DNA from: Flavobacteriaceae bacterium
GTDB lineage: Bacteria > Bacteroidota > Bacteroidia > Flavobacteriales > Flavobacteriaceae
Length of the DNA stretch: 62,889 bases
Direction: 5' to 3'
NCBI GenBank assembly: GCA_014239275.1
Contig: JAAZZF010000066.1
Span: forward strand, 1 to 62,889
Shown here: positions 37,507 to 47,342 of the stretch, one piece after another
Position numbering within the stretch: the stretch's first letter is position 1
Layout: each line of letters begins with the position of its first letter
The notes under the pieces: model-generated
Database searches by the model: none
Told to the model about the DNA's origin: nothing
Seen by the model: only the letters and a program-made list of their open reading frames with translations
Position numbers and translations under genes: made by a program

Positions 37507-40239
37507 ATGTCTTCTAGAAAGAAATTATTTTTAATTGATGCTTATGCTCTTATTTTTAGAGGATATTACGCATTTATTAAAAACCCCAGAATTAATTCAA
37601 AAGGCATGGATACAAGTGCTGTAATGGGGTTTATGAATTCACTCCTAGATATAATTAAAAGAGAATCACCAGATAATTTAGCTGTTGCATTTGATAAAGG
37701 AGGCTCAAGTGATAGGCTAAAGATATTTAAGGAATACAAAGCTAACAGAAGCGAAACTCCTGATGCAATTCAAATTGCTGTTCCATATATCCAAGACATT
37801 TTAAAAGCTATGCAAATACCCATTTTAGTAAAAAGCGGTTATGAGGCTGATGATATCATAGGTACTGTTGCAAAAAATGCAGAAAAGAACAATTATGCTG
37901 TTTTTATGGTAACTCCTGATAAAGATTTTGCCCAATTGGTTTCAAAAAACATATTCATTTATCGACCTGCTAGAATGGGAAATGGAATAGAAATATGGGG
38001 TGTTGAAGAAGTACAGAAAAAATTTGAAATATCAGATCCTTTACAGGTAATCGATTTTTTGGGCATGATGGGTGATTCTGTAGATAACATTCCTGGATTG
38101 CCTGGTGTTGGAGAAAAAACTGCTAAAAAATTTCTTGCTGAATATGGTTCGATGGAAAATCTTTTAGCAAATACTGATAAAATAACTGGAAAGTTAAAGG
38201 AAAAAATTGAACAGAATAAAGAAAAAGGCTTGCTATCAAAAAAACTAGCTACAATAATTTTAGATGTACCTATTGATTATAATCTTGAAAACTTTAAATT
38301 AAAAGATCCTGATATAAATAAAATTAAGGAAATATTTAATGATCTTGAATTCAAAAGGATGACTGAAAATTTTATGAAAATTTTTTCGCCTAAAGAAAAT
38401 TCAATTGAATTGCCTGATTCTCAAAAAGAAATTCAATACGATTTATTTAATGCTCCTGGTATGTTATCCTCACAATTGAAAAGTGATTTTACTGGTTCTA
38501 CAAAGAACAAACACTTTTATCAAAAAATTAGCACAGATCTAGGTGCAAGCCTATTTTTTAAAAAAATTTCAAAACAAAAAAAAGTAGGTATTAGTCTTGT
38601 AAATTCAATAATCGATAAAACCATTTTTGGAGTTTCATTTACTTGGGATAAACATAAAAGCTATTACTTAGAATTAAATAATAATTTAAATTTTATAAAT
38701 TCATTAAAAATACTTTTTGAAAGGGACGATATTACAATAATTGGATATGATATTAAAGAATCCTTTAAAGCTCTCCATCAAATTGGGGTAATTGTAAATT
38801 GTAAATGTTTTGACACAAAAATTGCACATTATTTAATTAATCCTGATATCAATCATGATTTTGATATAATTTGTGAAACGTATTTAAAATATAAAACATC
38901 TTTTACAAAAGAGAGTAAATTAGAAAATCCTATAGACTTTTCTATGGAGAAAAGTGATTTGAATTTTCAACTAACAGATTTATTAATAACAGATTTGGAA
39001 AGGGGGAAATTGGTTGATTTATTTCAAAACTTAGAGATGCCATTATTAAAAGTCTTAGCGTCAATGGAATCAAATGGAATTAAAATAGATTCCAATTTTT
39101 TAACAATATTATCTTCAAAATATACTGCAGACCTTAAAGTACTTGAGAAAAATATTTTTAATCATTCAAAAGAGAACTTTAATCTTGCTTCCCCTAAACA
39201 ATTAGGTGAAGTTTTATTTGAAAAACTTAAAATAATAGAAAAACCAAAAAAAACTAAAACAGGACAATATTCTACATCTGAAGAGGTTCTTTCTGTTCTT
39301 GCAAAAGATCATAAAATAGTTGCAGAAGTTTTGAACTGGAGATCATTACAAAAATTAATAAATACTTATGTTGATGCTCTTCCAAAACAAATAAACAAGG
39401 ATAGTTTAAGAATTCATACTGTTTTTAATCAAGCTGTAGCATCCACTGGTAGATTAAGCAGTAATAACCCTAATCTTCAGAATATTCCAATTAGAACTAA
39501 AAGAGGAAGAGAAATAAGAAAAGCATTTATATGTGAAAATAATAATTATGTAATGCTAGCTGCAGATTACTCCCAAATTGAATTAAGAGTTATTGCTTCA
39601 TTAAGCAATGATCCAAATATGATCTCTGCTTTTAATCATAATGAAGACATTCACTCTTCTACTGCTGCAAAAGTTTTTAATATTAATATAAAAAATGTTT
39701 CCAGAGAACAGAGAAGTAATGCCAAAACAGTAAATTTTGGCATAATTTATGGAGTTTCTGCTTTTGGACTAAGTAATCAAACCAATTTAAATCGATCTGA
39801 GTCTAAAAATTTGATAGAATCATATTTTATAGCTTATCCTAAATTGAAAAATTATATTTCAAGTCAAATAAATTTTGCAAGAGAGAATGGTTATGTAGAA
39901 ACCGTTTTAGGGAGAAAAAGATATTTAAGAGATATTAATTCAAGAAATCATATAGTTAGAGGAGGGGCTGAAAGAAATGCAATCAACGCACCAATACAAG
40001 GTAGTGCTGCAGATATTATAAAACTTGCTATGGTTAAAATCTATAATAGAATGAAAAATAATCATTTTAAATCCAAAATGTTGGTTCAAGTTCATGATGA
40101 ATTAATTTTTGAAATTTTTAAACCAGAATTACAAGAAATGAAAAAATTGATTCAGGAGGAAATGGAATCTGCTTACAGTTTAAATGTTCCTTTAGTGGTT
40201 GATATTGGTACTGGAAATAACTGGTATGAGGCCCATTGA
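37507..40239 (+). CDS. polA: DNA polymerase I with degenerate proofreading domain
   Basis: The 910-residue enzyme has a 5' nuclease domain (about 1-300; LFLIDAYALIFRGYYAF, GYEADDIIGT, TPDKDFAQLV, MGDSVDNIPGLPGVGEKTAK), a 3'-5' exonuclease-like domain (about 340-500) and an intact polymerase domain (motif A AADYSQIELRVIA, motif B RSNAKTVNFGIIYG, motif C VQVHDELIFE). In the middle domain the metal-binding D-x-E of Exo I is replaced (GISLVNSIID) and the Exo II Asp region reads GYDIKESF. Proofreading is therefore probably absent. It works in repair and Okazaki-fragment processing. A 211-bp gap with a strong stem structure precedes it. Confidence 0.96.
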   Translation: MSSRKKLFLIDAYALIFRGYYAFIKNPRINSKGMDTSAVMGFMNSLLDIIKRESPDNLAVAFDKGGSSDRLKIFKEYKANRSETPDAIQIAVPYIQDILKAMQIPILVKSGYEADDIIGTVAKNAEKNNYAVFMVTPDKDFAQLVSKNIFIYRPARMGNGIEIWGVEEVQKKFEISDPLQVIDFLGMMGDSVDNIPGLPGVGEKTAKKFLAEYGSMENLLANTDKITGKLKEKIEQNKEKGLLSKKLATIILDVPIDYNLENFKLKDPDINKIKEIFNDLEFKRMTENFMKIFSPKENSIELPDSQKEIQYDLFNAPGMLSSQLKSDFTGSTKNKHFYQKISTDLGASLFFKKISKQKKVGISLVNSIIDKTIFGVSFTWDKHKSYYLELNNNLNFINSLKILFERDDITIIGYDIKESFKALHQIGVIVNCKCFDTKIAHYLINPDINHDFDIICETYLKYKTSFTKESKLENPIDFSMEKSDLNFQLTDLLITDLERGKLVDLFQNLEMPLLKVLASMESNGIKIDSNFLTILSSKYTADLKVLEKNIFNHSKENFNLASPKQLGEVLFEKLKIIEKPKKTKTGQYSTSEEVLSVLAKDHKIVAEVLNWRSLQKLINTYVDALPKQINKDSLRIHTVFNQAVASTGRLSSNNPNLQNIPIRTKRGREIRKAFICENNNYVMLAADYSQIELRVIASLSNDPNMISAFNHNEDIHSSTAAKVFNINIKNVSREQRSNAKTVNFGIIYGVSAFGLSNQTNLNRSESKNLIESYFIAYPKLKNYISSQINFARENGYVETVLGRKRYLRDINSRNHIVRGGAERNAINAPIQGSAADIIKLAMVKIYNRMKNNHFKSKMLVQVHDELIFEIFKPELQEMKKLIQEEMESAYSLNVPLVVDIGTGNNWYEAH

Positions 40240-40259
40240 TTTATTTTATTAATTCTTCA

Positions 40260-40290
40260 TTTGTAGATTTCATTTATTATTGTAGATTTG
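40260..40290 (+). promoter_or_regulatory. Promoter of the rplM-rpsI operon
   Basis: TTTG (40260-40263) and TAGATTTG (40283-40290) are separated by exactly 19 bp, a perfect Bacteroidota promoter. Transcription would start near 40297 and leave a leader of about 40 nt that can form a small stem (GAGGTA/TATCTC) before the start codon. Confidence 0.7.
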
Positions 40291-40337
40291 CAGGCCAATA
40301 AAAGAGGTAGAAAATTATCTCACTAGAAAAAAAAAAA

Positions 40338-40793
40338 TTGGATTCATTAACATACAAAACAATTTCAGCAAACAAGGATACTGTTGACAAAAAATGGGTT
40401 CTAGTTGATGCTTCTGAACAAACTTTAGGAAGAATGTCGTCAAAGATTGCTAAACTTTTAAGAGGGAAACATAAACCTAGCTTTACGCCTCATGTTGATT
40501 GCGGTGATAATGTCATAGTTATTAATGCTGAAAAAATAAATTTATCCGGAAATAAGTGGGAAAATAAAGAATACATAAGATATACTGGATATCCAGGTGG
40601 TCAAAAATCTTTGACTGCTAAGGAATTATTTGCTAAAGACCCCGCAAGATTAGTTGAAAAATCTGTAAAAGGGATGTTGCCAAAAAATAAATTAGGAGCT
40701 CAACTTTTTAGAAACTTAAAGGTTTACGTTGGAGAAAACCATAAACAAGAAGGTCAAAATCCAGTTTTGATTAATTTAAATGAATTAAAATAA
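40338..40793 (+). CDS. rplM: 50S ribosomal protein L13
   Basis: The 151-residue protein is a full-length L13 (KKWVLVDASEQTLGRMSSKI, RYTGYPGGQKSLTAKEL, VKGMLPKNKLGAQLFRNLKV). The start codon is TTG: the residues after it (DSLTYKTISANKDTV) match the normal N-terminus of flavobacterial L13, and no ATG is available before residue 33. An A-rich tract directly precedes the TTG. It is the first gene of the pair with rpsI, 3 bp apart. Confidence 0.97.
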   Translation: MDSLTYKTISANKDTVDKKWVLVDASEQTLGRMSSKIAKLLRGKHKPSFTPHVDCGDNVIVINAEKINLSGNKWENKEYIRYTGYPGGQKSLTAKELFAKDPARLVEKSVKGMLPKNKLGAQLFRNLKVYVGENHKQEGQNPVLINLNELK

Positions 40794-40796
40794 TTT

Positions 40797-41183
40797 ATGG
40801 AAGTGATTCACAAAATAGGGAGAAGAAAAACTTCAGTTGCGAGAATATACATGTCAAAAGGCGATCAAAATCATACGGTAAATGGCAAAAATTTAGAAGA
40901 ATATTTTCCAACTGCAATATTACAATCCAAAATAAAAAAGCCACTTGAATTAACTGATAATTTGTCAATATTTAATATTAAAGTAAATGTTTATGGAGGA
41001 GGAGTAAATGGCCAAGCAGAATCAATTAGGCTGGCAATTTCTAGGGCTCTATGTGAAGTTAATGAAGAGTATCGTCCTGTGTTAAAAAAAGAAGGATTAT
41101 TAACGCGTGACCCAAGGATGGTTGAAAGAAAAAAGTTTGGTCAAAAGAAAGCTAGAAAGAAATTCCAATTCTCGAAAAGGTAA
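40797..41183 (+). CDS. rpsI: 30S ribosomal protein S9
   Basis: The 128 residues form a complete S9: HKIGRRKTSVARIYMSKG at the start, the VNVYGGGVNGQAESIRLAIS core, and the basic C-terminal tail ending in KKARKKFQFSKR, whose last residues reach the P-site tRNA. It follows rplM by 3 bp, and a terminator-like hairpin begins in its last codons. Confidence 0.98.
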   Translation: MEVIHKIGRRKTSVARIYMSKGDQNHTVNGKNLEEYFPTAILQSKIKKPLELTDNLSIFNIKVNVYGGGVNGQAESIRLAISRALCEVNEEYRPVLKKEGLLTRDPRMVERKKFGQKKARKKFQFSKR

Positions 41184-41199
41184 TTATCCTTTTCTTTTT
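41174..41199 (+). terminator. Rho-independent terminator overlapping the rpsI stop codon
   Basis: A 7-bp stem GAAAAGG/CCTTTTC with loop TAATTAT is followed directly by TTTTT. The rpsI stop codon TAA is the first three bases of the loop. The stem is weak in GC, so termination may be partial, allowing some read-through to rpsB. Confidence 0.5.
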
Positions 41200-41242
41200 G
41201 AAAGAATTAAGTTCATATATATATTGAAAACCTGTTGTCGTA

Positions 41243-41333
41243 TTTCGCAATGCGAAAATTAGTTTAGCATCTAAATAAATAAGATTTTTATAATCAACTG
41301 TTTATTGCTAATCATACGGAACGTAAACTAAAC
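41243..41333 (+). promoter_or_regulatory. Candidate structured leader of rpsB-tsf
   Basis: The 137-bp stretch before rpsB holds a tight hairpin (TTTCGC-AAT-GCGAAA, 41243-41257) and a segment (41262-41269, GTTTAGCA) that can pair with either TGCTAA (41306-41311) or CTAAAC (41328-41333). The second partner ends 3 nt before the ATG. A small stem TACG-GAA-CGTA lies between them. Autoregulatory leaders are common for S2, but this one matches no family that I can name. Confidence 0.35.
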
Positions 41334-41336
41334 AAA

Positions 41337-42200
41337 ATGACAAAAATTGAAATCAAGCCTCTATTAGAGGCAGGTGTTCATTTCGGGCACCTTACTAGAA
41401 AGTGGAATCCTAATATGGCTCCTTATATCTTTATGGAGAAAAATGGAATTCACATTATTAACCTTTACAAAACTATATCTAAACTTGAAGAATGTACGCA
41501 AGCTTTAAATAAGATTGCTTCATCAGGAAGAAAAATTCTTTTTGTGGCTACTAAAAAACAAGCCAAAGAAATAGTAGCTAATACAGCTATGGAAGTAAAA
41601 ATGCCATACATTACTGAAAGATGGCCTGGAGGTATGTTAACCAATTTTGTTACTATTAGAAAAGCTGTTAAAAAAATGTCTGCTATTGATAGAACTAAAC
41701 AGGATGGCACATTTGAATCACTTTCTAAAAAAGAAAAGCTTCAAATAGATAGGTTAAGAGCTAAACTAGAAAAAAACTTAGGTTCCATTACTGATATGAC
41801 TCGTCTTCCAGGAGCATTATTCGTAGTAGATATTAGAAGAGAGCATATTGCAATAAGAGAAGCTCAAAAATTGAATATTCCAATTTTTGCTATGGTTGAC
41901 ACCAATTGTGATCCTAGAGAAGTAGATTATGCTATCCCATCAAATGATGATGCTTCTAAATCAATTAATTTAATTCTTAGTTATATTTCAGAAGCTATTA
42001 AAGATGGTTTGTCTGAAAGACAAAAAGAAAAAGAGATGAATAAAATAATTGAAGAAAAAGAAGAAAAGGAAAAGGAAAATTTAGAAAGTTCAAGTTCTGA
42101 TGCGTCAACTAAAAATGATGATGGTAAAGGAGACGAAAATAAAGCTGTTGAAAAAAAGAAAAGAGTTAGAAAAAAAACTACAATTAAAAAAGAAAAATAA
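41337..42200 (+). CDS. rpsB: 30S ribosomal protein S2
   Basis: The 287-residue protein has the S2 fold (LLEAGVHFGHLTRKWNPNM, MPYITERWPGGMLTNFVTIR, LPGALFVVDIRREHIAIREA, MVDTNCDPREVDYAIPSNDD). The last 60 residues are a low-complexity Lys/Glu/Ser tail that exceeds the E. coli length of about 240; such charged tails are frequent in Bacteroidota. It lies 3 bp before tsf. Confidence 0.98.
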   Translation: MTKIEIKPLLEAGVHFGHLTRKWNPNMAPYIFMEKNGIHIINLYKTISKLEECTQALNKIASSGRKILFVATKKQAKEIVANTAMEVKMPYITERWPGGMLTNFVTIRKAVKKMSAIDRTKQDGTFESLSKKEKLQIDRLRAKLEKNLGSITDMTRLPGALFVVDIRREHIAIREAQKLNIPIFAMVDTNCDPREVDYAIPSNDDASKSINLILSYISEAIKDGLSERQKEKEMNKIIEEKEEKEKENLESSSSDASTKNDDGKGDENKAVEKKKRVRKKTTIKKEK

Positions 42201-42203
42201 AAA

Positions 42204-43028
42204 ATGGGAAAAATAACTGCATCTGAAGTTAATACTCTAAGAAAAATGTCTGGAGCAGGCATTATGGATTGTAAAAATGCATTAGTTGAATCCAATGGGG
42301 ATTTTGATGTTGCAATTGAAATTTTAAGAAAAAAGGGGCAAAAAGTAGCAGCTAAAAGAGCAGACAGAAAATCTTCTGAGGGAGCAGTGATTGCTAAAGT
42401 AGATTCAAAGTGTTTAAATGGAATTATAATTTCTTTGAATTGTGAAACAGATTTTGTTGCCAAAAATCAAACTTTTGTTGCTCTTGCAAACCAGCTAGCT
42501 GAGTTAGGCTTAAACTACAACTCGTTAGAAGATTTTTTAAATTCTAAAATTGATTCAATGACTGTAAGTGAAAAACTTGTCCAACAAACAGGAGTTATTG
42601 GAGAAAAATTGATTATAGGATGTTTTGAAAAATTGTCTGCTGCATATGTTGGAAAATATATCCATGCTGGTAATAAAATAGCTACACTTTCTGGTTTTTC
42701 ATCTTCAATTGATGGGATTGAAGAAGCTGCAAAAAATATTGCAATGCAAGCGGCTGCCATGAATCCTATTTCTTTAGATGAAAGTGGAGTAGACCAGCAA
42801 ACAATTGAAAAAGAAATAGAAATTGCAAAGGACCAATTAAGACAAGAAGGCAAACCTGAAGCTATGCTTGATAACATAGCAAAAGGAAAGCTTAAAAGGT
42901 TTTTTAAAGATAATACATTAGTGAATCAAGATTTTATAAAGGATAATAAGCTTAGTGTCTCTGCGTATGTTAAATCAATACATTCCGATTTAAAAATTAC
43001 AGGATTTAAAAGAGTCGCATTAGTTTAA
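42204..43028 (+). CDS. tsf: Translation elongation factor Ts
   Basis: The 274 residues have the EF-Ts N-terminal UBA-like domain (KITASEVNTLRKMSGAGIMDCKNAL) and the key TDFVAKN motif (CETDFVAKN, about residue 80) that disrupts the magnesium site of EF-Tu. The core ends in a short C-terminal module. It recycles EF-Tu-GDP. It is paired with rpsB as in most bacteria. Confidence 0.98.
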   Translation: MGKITASEVNTLRKMSGAGIMDCKNALVESNGDFDVAIEILRKKGQKVAAKRADRKSSEGAVIAKVDSKCLNGIIISLNCETDFVAKNQTFVALANQLAELGLNYNSLEDFLNSKIDSMTVSEKLVQQTGVIGEKLIIGCFEKLSAAYVGKYIHAGNKIATLSGFSSSIDGIEEAAKNIAMQAAAMNPISLDESGVDQQTIEKEIEIAKDQLRQEGKPEAMLDNIAKGKLKRFFKDNTLVNQDFIKDNKLSVSAYVKSIHSDLKITGFKRVALV

Positions 43029-43094
43029 TCCCATACAAAACTGTTTTATTCATAATAATAATTATAAAATCATTGATTATATTTACTTGAATAA

Positions 43095-43805
<711 letters not shown>

Positions 43806-43811
43806 ATAAAC

Positions 43812-44363
43812 GTGGAAGAAATTGAATTTATTATTGAAGCTTGTAAAGAATCAATGTCAAATTCTATTGATCATCTAGAAAAAGAGTTAATAAATATAAG
43901 AGCTGGAAAAGCAAATCCTTCAATGCTTTCAAGCATTAAATTAGATTATTACGGCTCAATGACTCCATTATCTCAAATTGCCAATATCAATACTCCAGAT
44001 GCACAAACCATATCGATACAGCCTTGGGAGAAAGACAAATTACAAGATATAGAAAAAGCAATAATGGTTGCCAATTTAGGTTTTAATCCAATGAATAATG
44101 GCGAATCTGTTATAATCACTATCCCTCCATTAACTGAAGAAAGAAGAAAAGAATTAGTTAAAATAGCTAAGTCAGAAGTTGAACAAGCTAAAATTAGTAT
44201 CAGAAATTCAAGAAAAGAAGCCAATAATGATATAAAGAAAATTGAAATATCTACAGATCAAAAATCCATTTCTGAAGATGATATTCAAAATTTAACTGAT
44301 GAATTTATTAGAAAAATAGATAAAATATATTCTATTAAAGAAAAAGAAATTCTTTCTGTTTAA
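43812..44363 (+). CDS. frr: Ribosome recycling factor
   Basis: The 183-residue protein has the RRF pattern: the N-terminal helix, IRAGKANPSMLSSIKLDYYG, the beta-rich insert (QTISIQPWEKDKLQDIEKAI), and PPLTEERRKELVKIAKSEVE, then a Lys-rich helix. The start codon is GTG, 6 bp after pyrH; no in-frame ATG fits the family length. Together with EF-G it splits post-termination ribosomes. Confidence 0.97.
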   Translation: MEEIEFIIEACKESMSNSIDHLEKELINIRAGKANPSMLSSIKLDYYGSMTPLSQIANINTPDAQTISIQPWEKDKLQDIEKAIMVANLGFNPMNNGESVIITIPPLTEERRKELVKIAKSEVEQAKISIRNSRKEANNDIKKIEISTDQKSISEDDIQNLTDEFIRKIDKIYSIKEKEILSV

Positions 44364-44376
44364 TTTTTAATAGTAT

Positions 44377-44384
44377 TATATTTG
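44377..44384 (+). promoter_or_regulatory. Candidate -7 box for asnS
   Basis: TATATTTG is an exact TAnnTTTG match, 23 nt before the asnS ATG, in the 44-bp gap after frr. An imperfect CTG lies 18 bp upstream in place of the -33 box. Confidence 0.4.
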
Positions 44385-44407
44385 TTTTTTTAATTTTCAC
44401 TTGTTAA

Positions 44408-45841
44408 ATGAATAATTTTACAGTAAAAAGTTTACTAAAAGAAGGTCCAAATTCTCAAAAGGTATTTATTGAGGGGTGGGTAAAAACATTTAGAGCAAAT
44501 AGATTCATTTCACTAAATGATGGATCCTGTTCTGAAAGCATTCAATGTGTTGTTGATTTTCAAAATACCAACTCCAAAATTCTTTCAAAAATTAATACTG
44601 GAACTTCTGTAAAAATTGAAGGTTTGTTAGTTGAAAGTCAAGGCAAAGGTCAAAAATCAGAAATTAAAGTAGGCAAAATTACTATTCTTGGTGAATGTGA
44701 TATGGATTCTTACCCAATTCAACCAAAAAAACATTCATTACAATTTTTAAGAGAAAATGCTCACTTGCGGGTAAGAACTAATACATTTAGCTCTATAATG
44801 AGAGTGCGTTCTAACTTGTCTTTTGCTATTCATAAATATTTTAAAGAAAAAGGGTTTTTCTATGTTAATACCCCTATTATTACTGGAAGTGATGCTGAAG
44901 GTGCTGGTGAGATGTTTAAAGTAACAACATTGGAGATAAACAAAGATTCATTAAACCAAAAAAATGAAGTTAATTATGATGAAGATTTTTTTGGTAAAGA
45001 GACAAACTTAACAGTATCAGGTCAACTTGAAGCAGAAAGTTTAGCAATGGGGCTTGGCAAGGTTTATACTTTTGGACCAACGTTTAGGGCTGAAAATTCT
45101 AATACTTCAAGACATTTAGCAGAATTTTGGATGATTGAGCCAGAAATGGCATTTTATGATCTTGAAGATAATATGGAATTAGCTGAAGATTTTATAAAGT
45201 ATATCATAAAAGATCTCATTAATGAATGCAAGGAAGATTTAGAGTTTTTAAATCAAAGACTTATAGATGAGGATAAATCTAAACCAATAAATGAACGAAA
45301 TGAACTTAGTTTATTGGACAGATTAGATTTTGTTATTAAAAATAATTTTAAAAGAATAACCTATTCCGAAGCATTTGAAATATTAAAAAATTCTAAACCT
45401 AACAAAAAGAAAAAATTTAAATTTCCAATTTTAGAATGGGGTGTTGATTTTCAAAGTGAGCATGAGCGTTATTTAGTTGAAAAACATTTTAAAAAACCTG
45501 TAATTATATACAATTACCCAGCAAAAATTAAAGCTTTTTATATGAGATTGAATGAAGATAAAAAAACAGTGAAAGCTATGGACATACTTTTTCCAGGTAT
45601 TGGCGAAATAGTTGGCGGTTCTCAAAGAGAGGAAAGGCTAGATGTTTTAAAATCACGTATTCAAGAATTAAATATTGAAGAAAAGGAATTATGGTGGTAT
45701 CTTGATTTAAGAAAATACGGCACAGTAAAACATAGTGGGTTTGGTCTTGGTCTAGAAAGGCTAATCCTATTCGCTACAGGGATGTCAAACATTAGAGATG
45801 TAATTCCATTTCCAAGAACCCCTAAAAGTGCTGAATTTTAA
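44408..45841 (+). CDS. asnS: Asparaginyl-tRNA synthetase
   Basis: A class II synthetase of 477 residues with an N-terminal OB-fold (VFIEGWVKTFRANRFISLND) and a catalytic core. Motif 2 is visible as TFGPTFRAENSNTSRHLAEF, with EMAFYDLEDN after it; motif 3 is in HSGFGLGLERLILFATG. IRDVIPFPRTPKSAEF at the end is typical of AsnS rather than AspS (which ends in RD-IAFPKT with a different insertion). It charges tRNA-Asn with asparagine. Confidence 0.97.
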   Translation: MNNFTVKSLLKEGPNSQKVFIEGWVKTFRANRFISLNDGSCSESIQCVVDFQNTNSKILSKINTGTSVKIEGLLVESQGKGQKSEIKVGKITILGECDMDSYPIQPKKHSLQFLRENAHLRVRTNTFSSIMRVRSNLSFAIHKYFKEKGFFYVNTPIITGSDAEGAGEMFKVTTLEINKDSLNQKNEVNYDEDFFGKETNLTVSGQLEAESLAMGLGKVYTFGPTFRAENSNTSRHLAEFWMIEPEMAFYDLEDNMELAEDFIKYIIKDLINECKEDLEFLNQRLIDEDKSKPINERNELSLLDRLDFVIKNNFKRITYSEAFEILKNSKPNKKKKFKFPILEWGVDFQSEHERYLVEKHFKKPVIIYNYPAKIKAFYMRLNEDKKTVKAMDILFPGIGEIVGGSQREERLDVLKSRIQELNIEEKELWWYLDLRKYGTVKHSGFGLGLERLILFATGMSNIRDVIPFPRTPKSAEF

Positions 45842-45893
45842 GCTGTCTTTTCCTTTCAAAGTGTTTTCGTATTTTTATTTGAATTAAATTTCA

Positions 45894-47342
45894 ATGCTTA
45901 ATCAACGTTTACAATTAAAATTATCTCAAAAATTATCTCCTCAGCAAATCCAATTGATGAAATTAATTCAATTGCCTCTGCAAGAACTTGAACAACGTCT
46001 AGCAAGAGAAATTGAAGAAAATCCTGCCTTAGAAGCTGGCAAAGAAAATGATGAAAATTCATTTGATGAATCCAATGATTATAATGAACCTGAAGAGAAT
46101 TCAAATGAAGATGAAATTAATGTTGAGGATTACCTAAGTGATGATGATGTGCCTGATTATAAATTAAAATCCAATAATCATAGTCCAGATGACGAGGAAA
46201 AAAATATGCCTTTTATTTCTGGTGTTAGTTTTAATCAATTTTTAAAAAATCAGCTTCAAACTTTTTCATTTGAAAAAACTGACTCTGAAATTGCAAATTT
46301 TTTAGTTGGTAGTATTGATCAAACTGGATATTTGAGAAGGGATTTGTTAGATATTATAGATGATTTAGCTTTTACAATGGGTATTTATACTGACATTGAT
46401 TCAGTTAAAAAAATCCTTAAAACGATTCATTTACTAGACCCTCCTGGGGTAGGAGCCAAAAACCTAAAAGAATGTCTATACATACAATTAAAAAGAAAGA
46501 ATTCATCAGCTAGTATTAAAACTGCGATTAAAATTATTGAACACAATTTTGATATGTTTACTAAAAAACATTACAAAAAAATCATTTTAAAACTTAATAT
46601 TTCTGAAAATGAATTAAAAAATGCAATTAAAGAAATTGAAAAATTAAACCCTAAACCAGGATCAGCTTTTTCAGAATCAACAAAAATAAATTCAACAATA
46701 ATTCCAGATTTTACTATTGAAATAATTGACAATAAATTAAATCTCACTTTAAATTCAAGAAATGCTCCAGATTTATATGTTTCTAATGAATATAAAAATA
46801 TGTTATCTGGATACCAGGAATCTAAAAAAGTATCTAAATCACAGAAAGAAGCTGTAGTTTTTATTAAACAAAAATTAGATGCTGCTAAATGGTTTATAGA
46901 TGCAATTAATCAAAGAAATCAAACTCTATTATTAACCATGAAAGCAATTATGGATTTTCAAAAAGATTACTTTTTGTCAGGAGATGAAAGTAATTTAAAG
47001 CCTATGATTTTAAAAGATATTGCTGAAAAGATTGGAATGGACATTTCAACTGTTTCAAGGGTAGCTAACAGTAAATATGTAGACTCGCCATATGGAATAA
47101 AATTAATCAAATCATTTTTTTCAGAAGGTATCACTAATGATCAAGGAATAGAAGTCTCAACAATAGAAATTAAAAAAGAATTAAAGGAAATTATTGAGAA
47201 AGAAGATAAATCTAAACCTTTAACTGACGATCAACTCACTAAAATAATAAATAAAAAAGGTTATCCTATTGCAAGAAGAACAGTTGCAAAATATAGAGAA
47301 ATGACAGGGTTTCCCGTAGCAAGGCTTAGAAAAAAATTATAA
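45894..47342 (+). CDS. rpoN: RNA polymerase sigma-54 factor
   Basis: The 482-residue protein has the sigma-54 layout: a Gln/Leu-rich region I (LSQKLSPQQIQLMKLIQLPL), an acidic region II (about 45-105), the core-binding domain, and the C-terminal DNA-binding region with the RpoN box ARRTVAKYRE. It directs polymerase to -24/-12 promoters together with enhancer-binding ATPases. The stop codon TAA shares its last A with the ATG of the downstream glycosyltransferase gene. Confidence 0.97.
   Translation: MLNQRLQLKLSQKLSPQQIQLMKLIQLPLQELEQRLAREIEENPALEAGKENDENSFDESNDYNEPEENSNEDEINVEDYLSDDDVPDYKLKSNNHSPDDEEKNMPFISGVSFNQFLKNQLQTFSFEKTDSEIANFLVGSIDQTGYLRRDLLDIIDDLAFTMGIYTDIDSVKKILKTIHLLDPPGVGAKNLKECLYIQLKRKNSSASIKTAIKIIEHNFDMFTKKHYKKIILKLNISENELKNAIKEIEKLNPKPGSAFSESTKINSTIIPDFTIEIIDNKLNLTLNSRNAPDLYVSNEYKNMLSGYQESKKVSKSQKEAVVFIKQKLDAAKWFIDAINQRNQTLLLTMKAIMDFQKDYFLSGDESNLKPMILKDIAEKIGMDISTVSRVANSKYVDSPYGIKLIKSFFSEGITNDQGIEVSTIEIKKELKEIIEKEDKSKPLTDDQLTKIINKKGYPIARRTVAKYREMTGFPVARLRKKL

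Noticed and set aside
41981..42877. Minus-strand ORFs opposite rpsB and tsf (160 and 120 residues)
   Set aside because: Ser/Phe-rich shadows of Lys/Glu-rich coding sequence in highly conserved genes.
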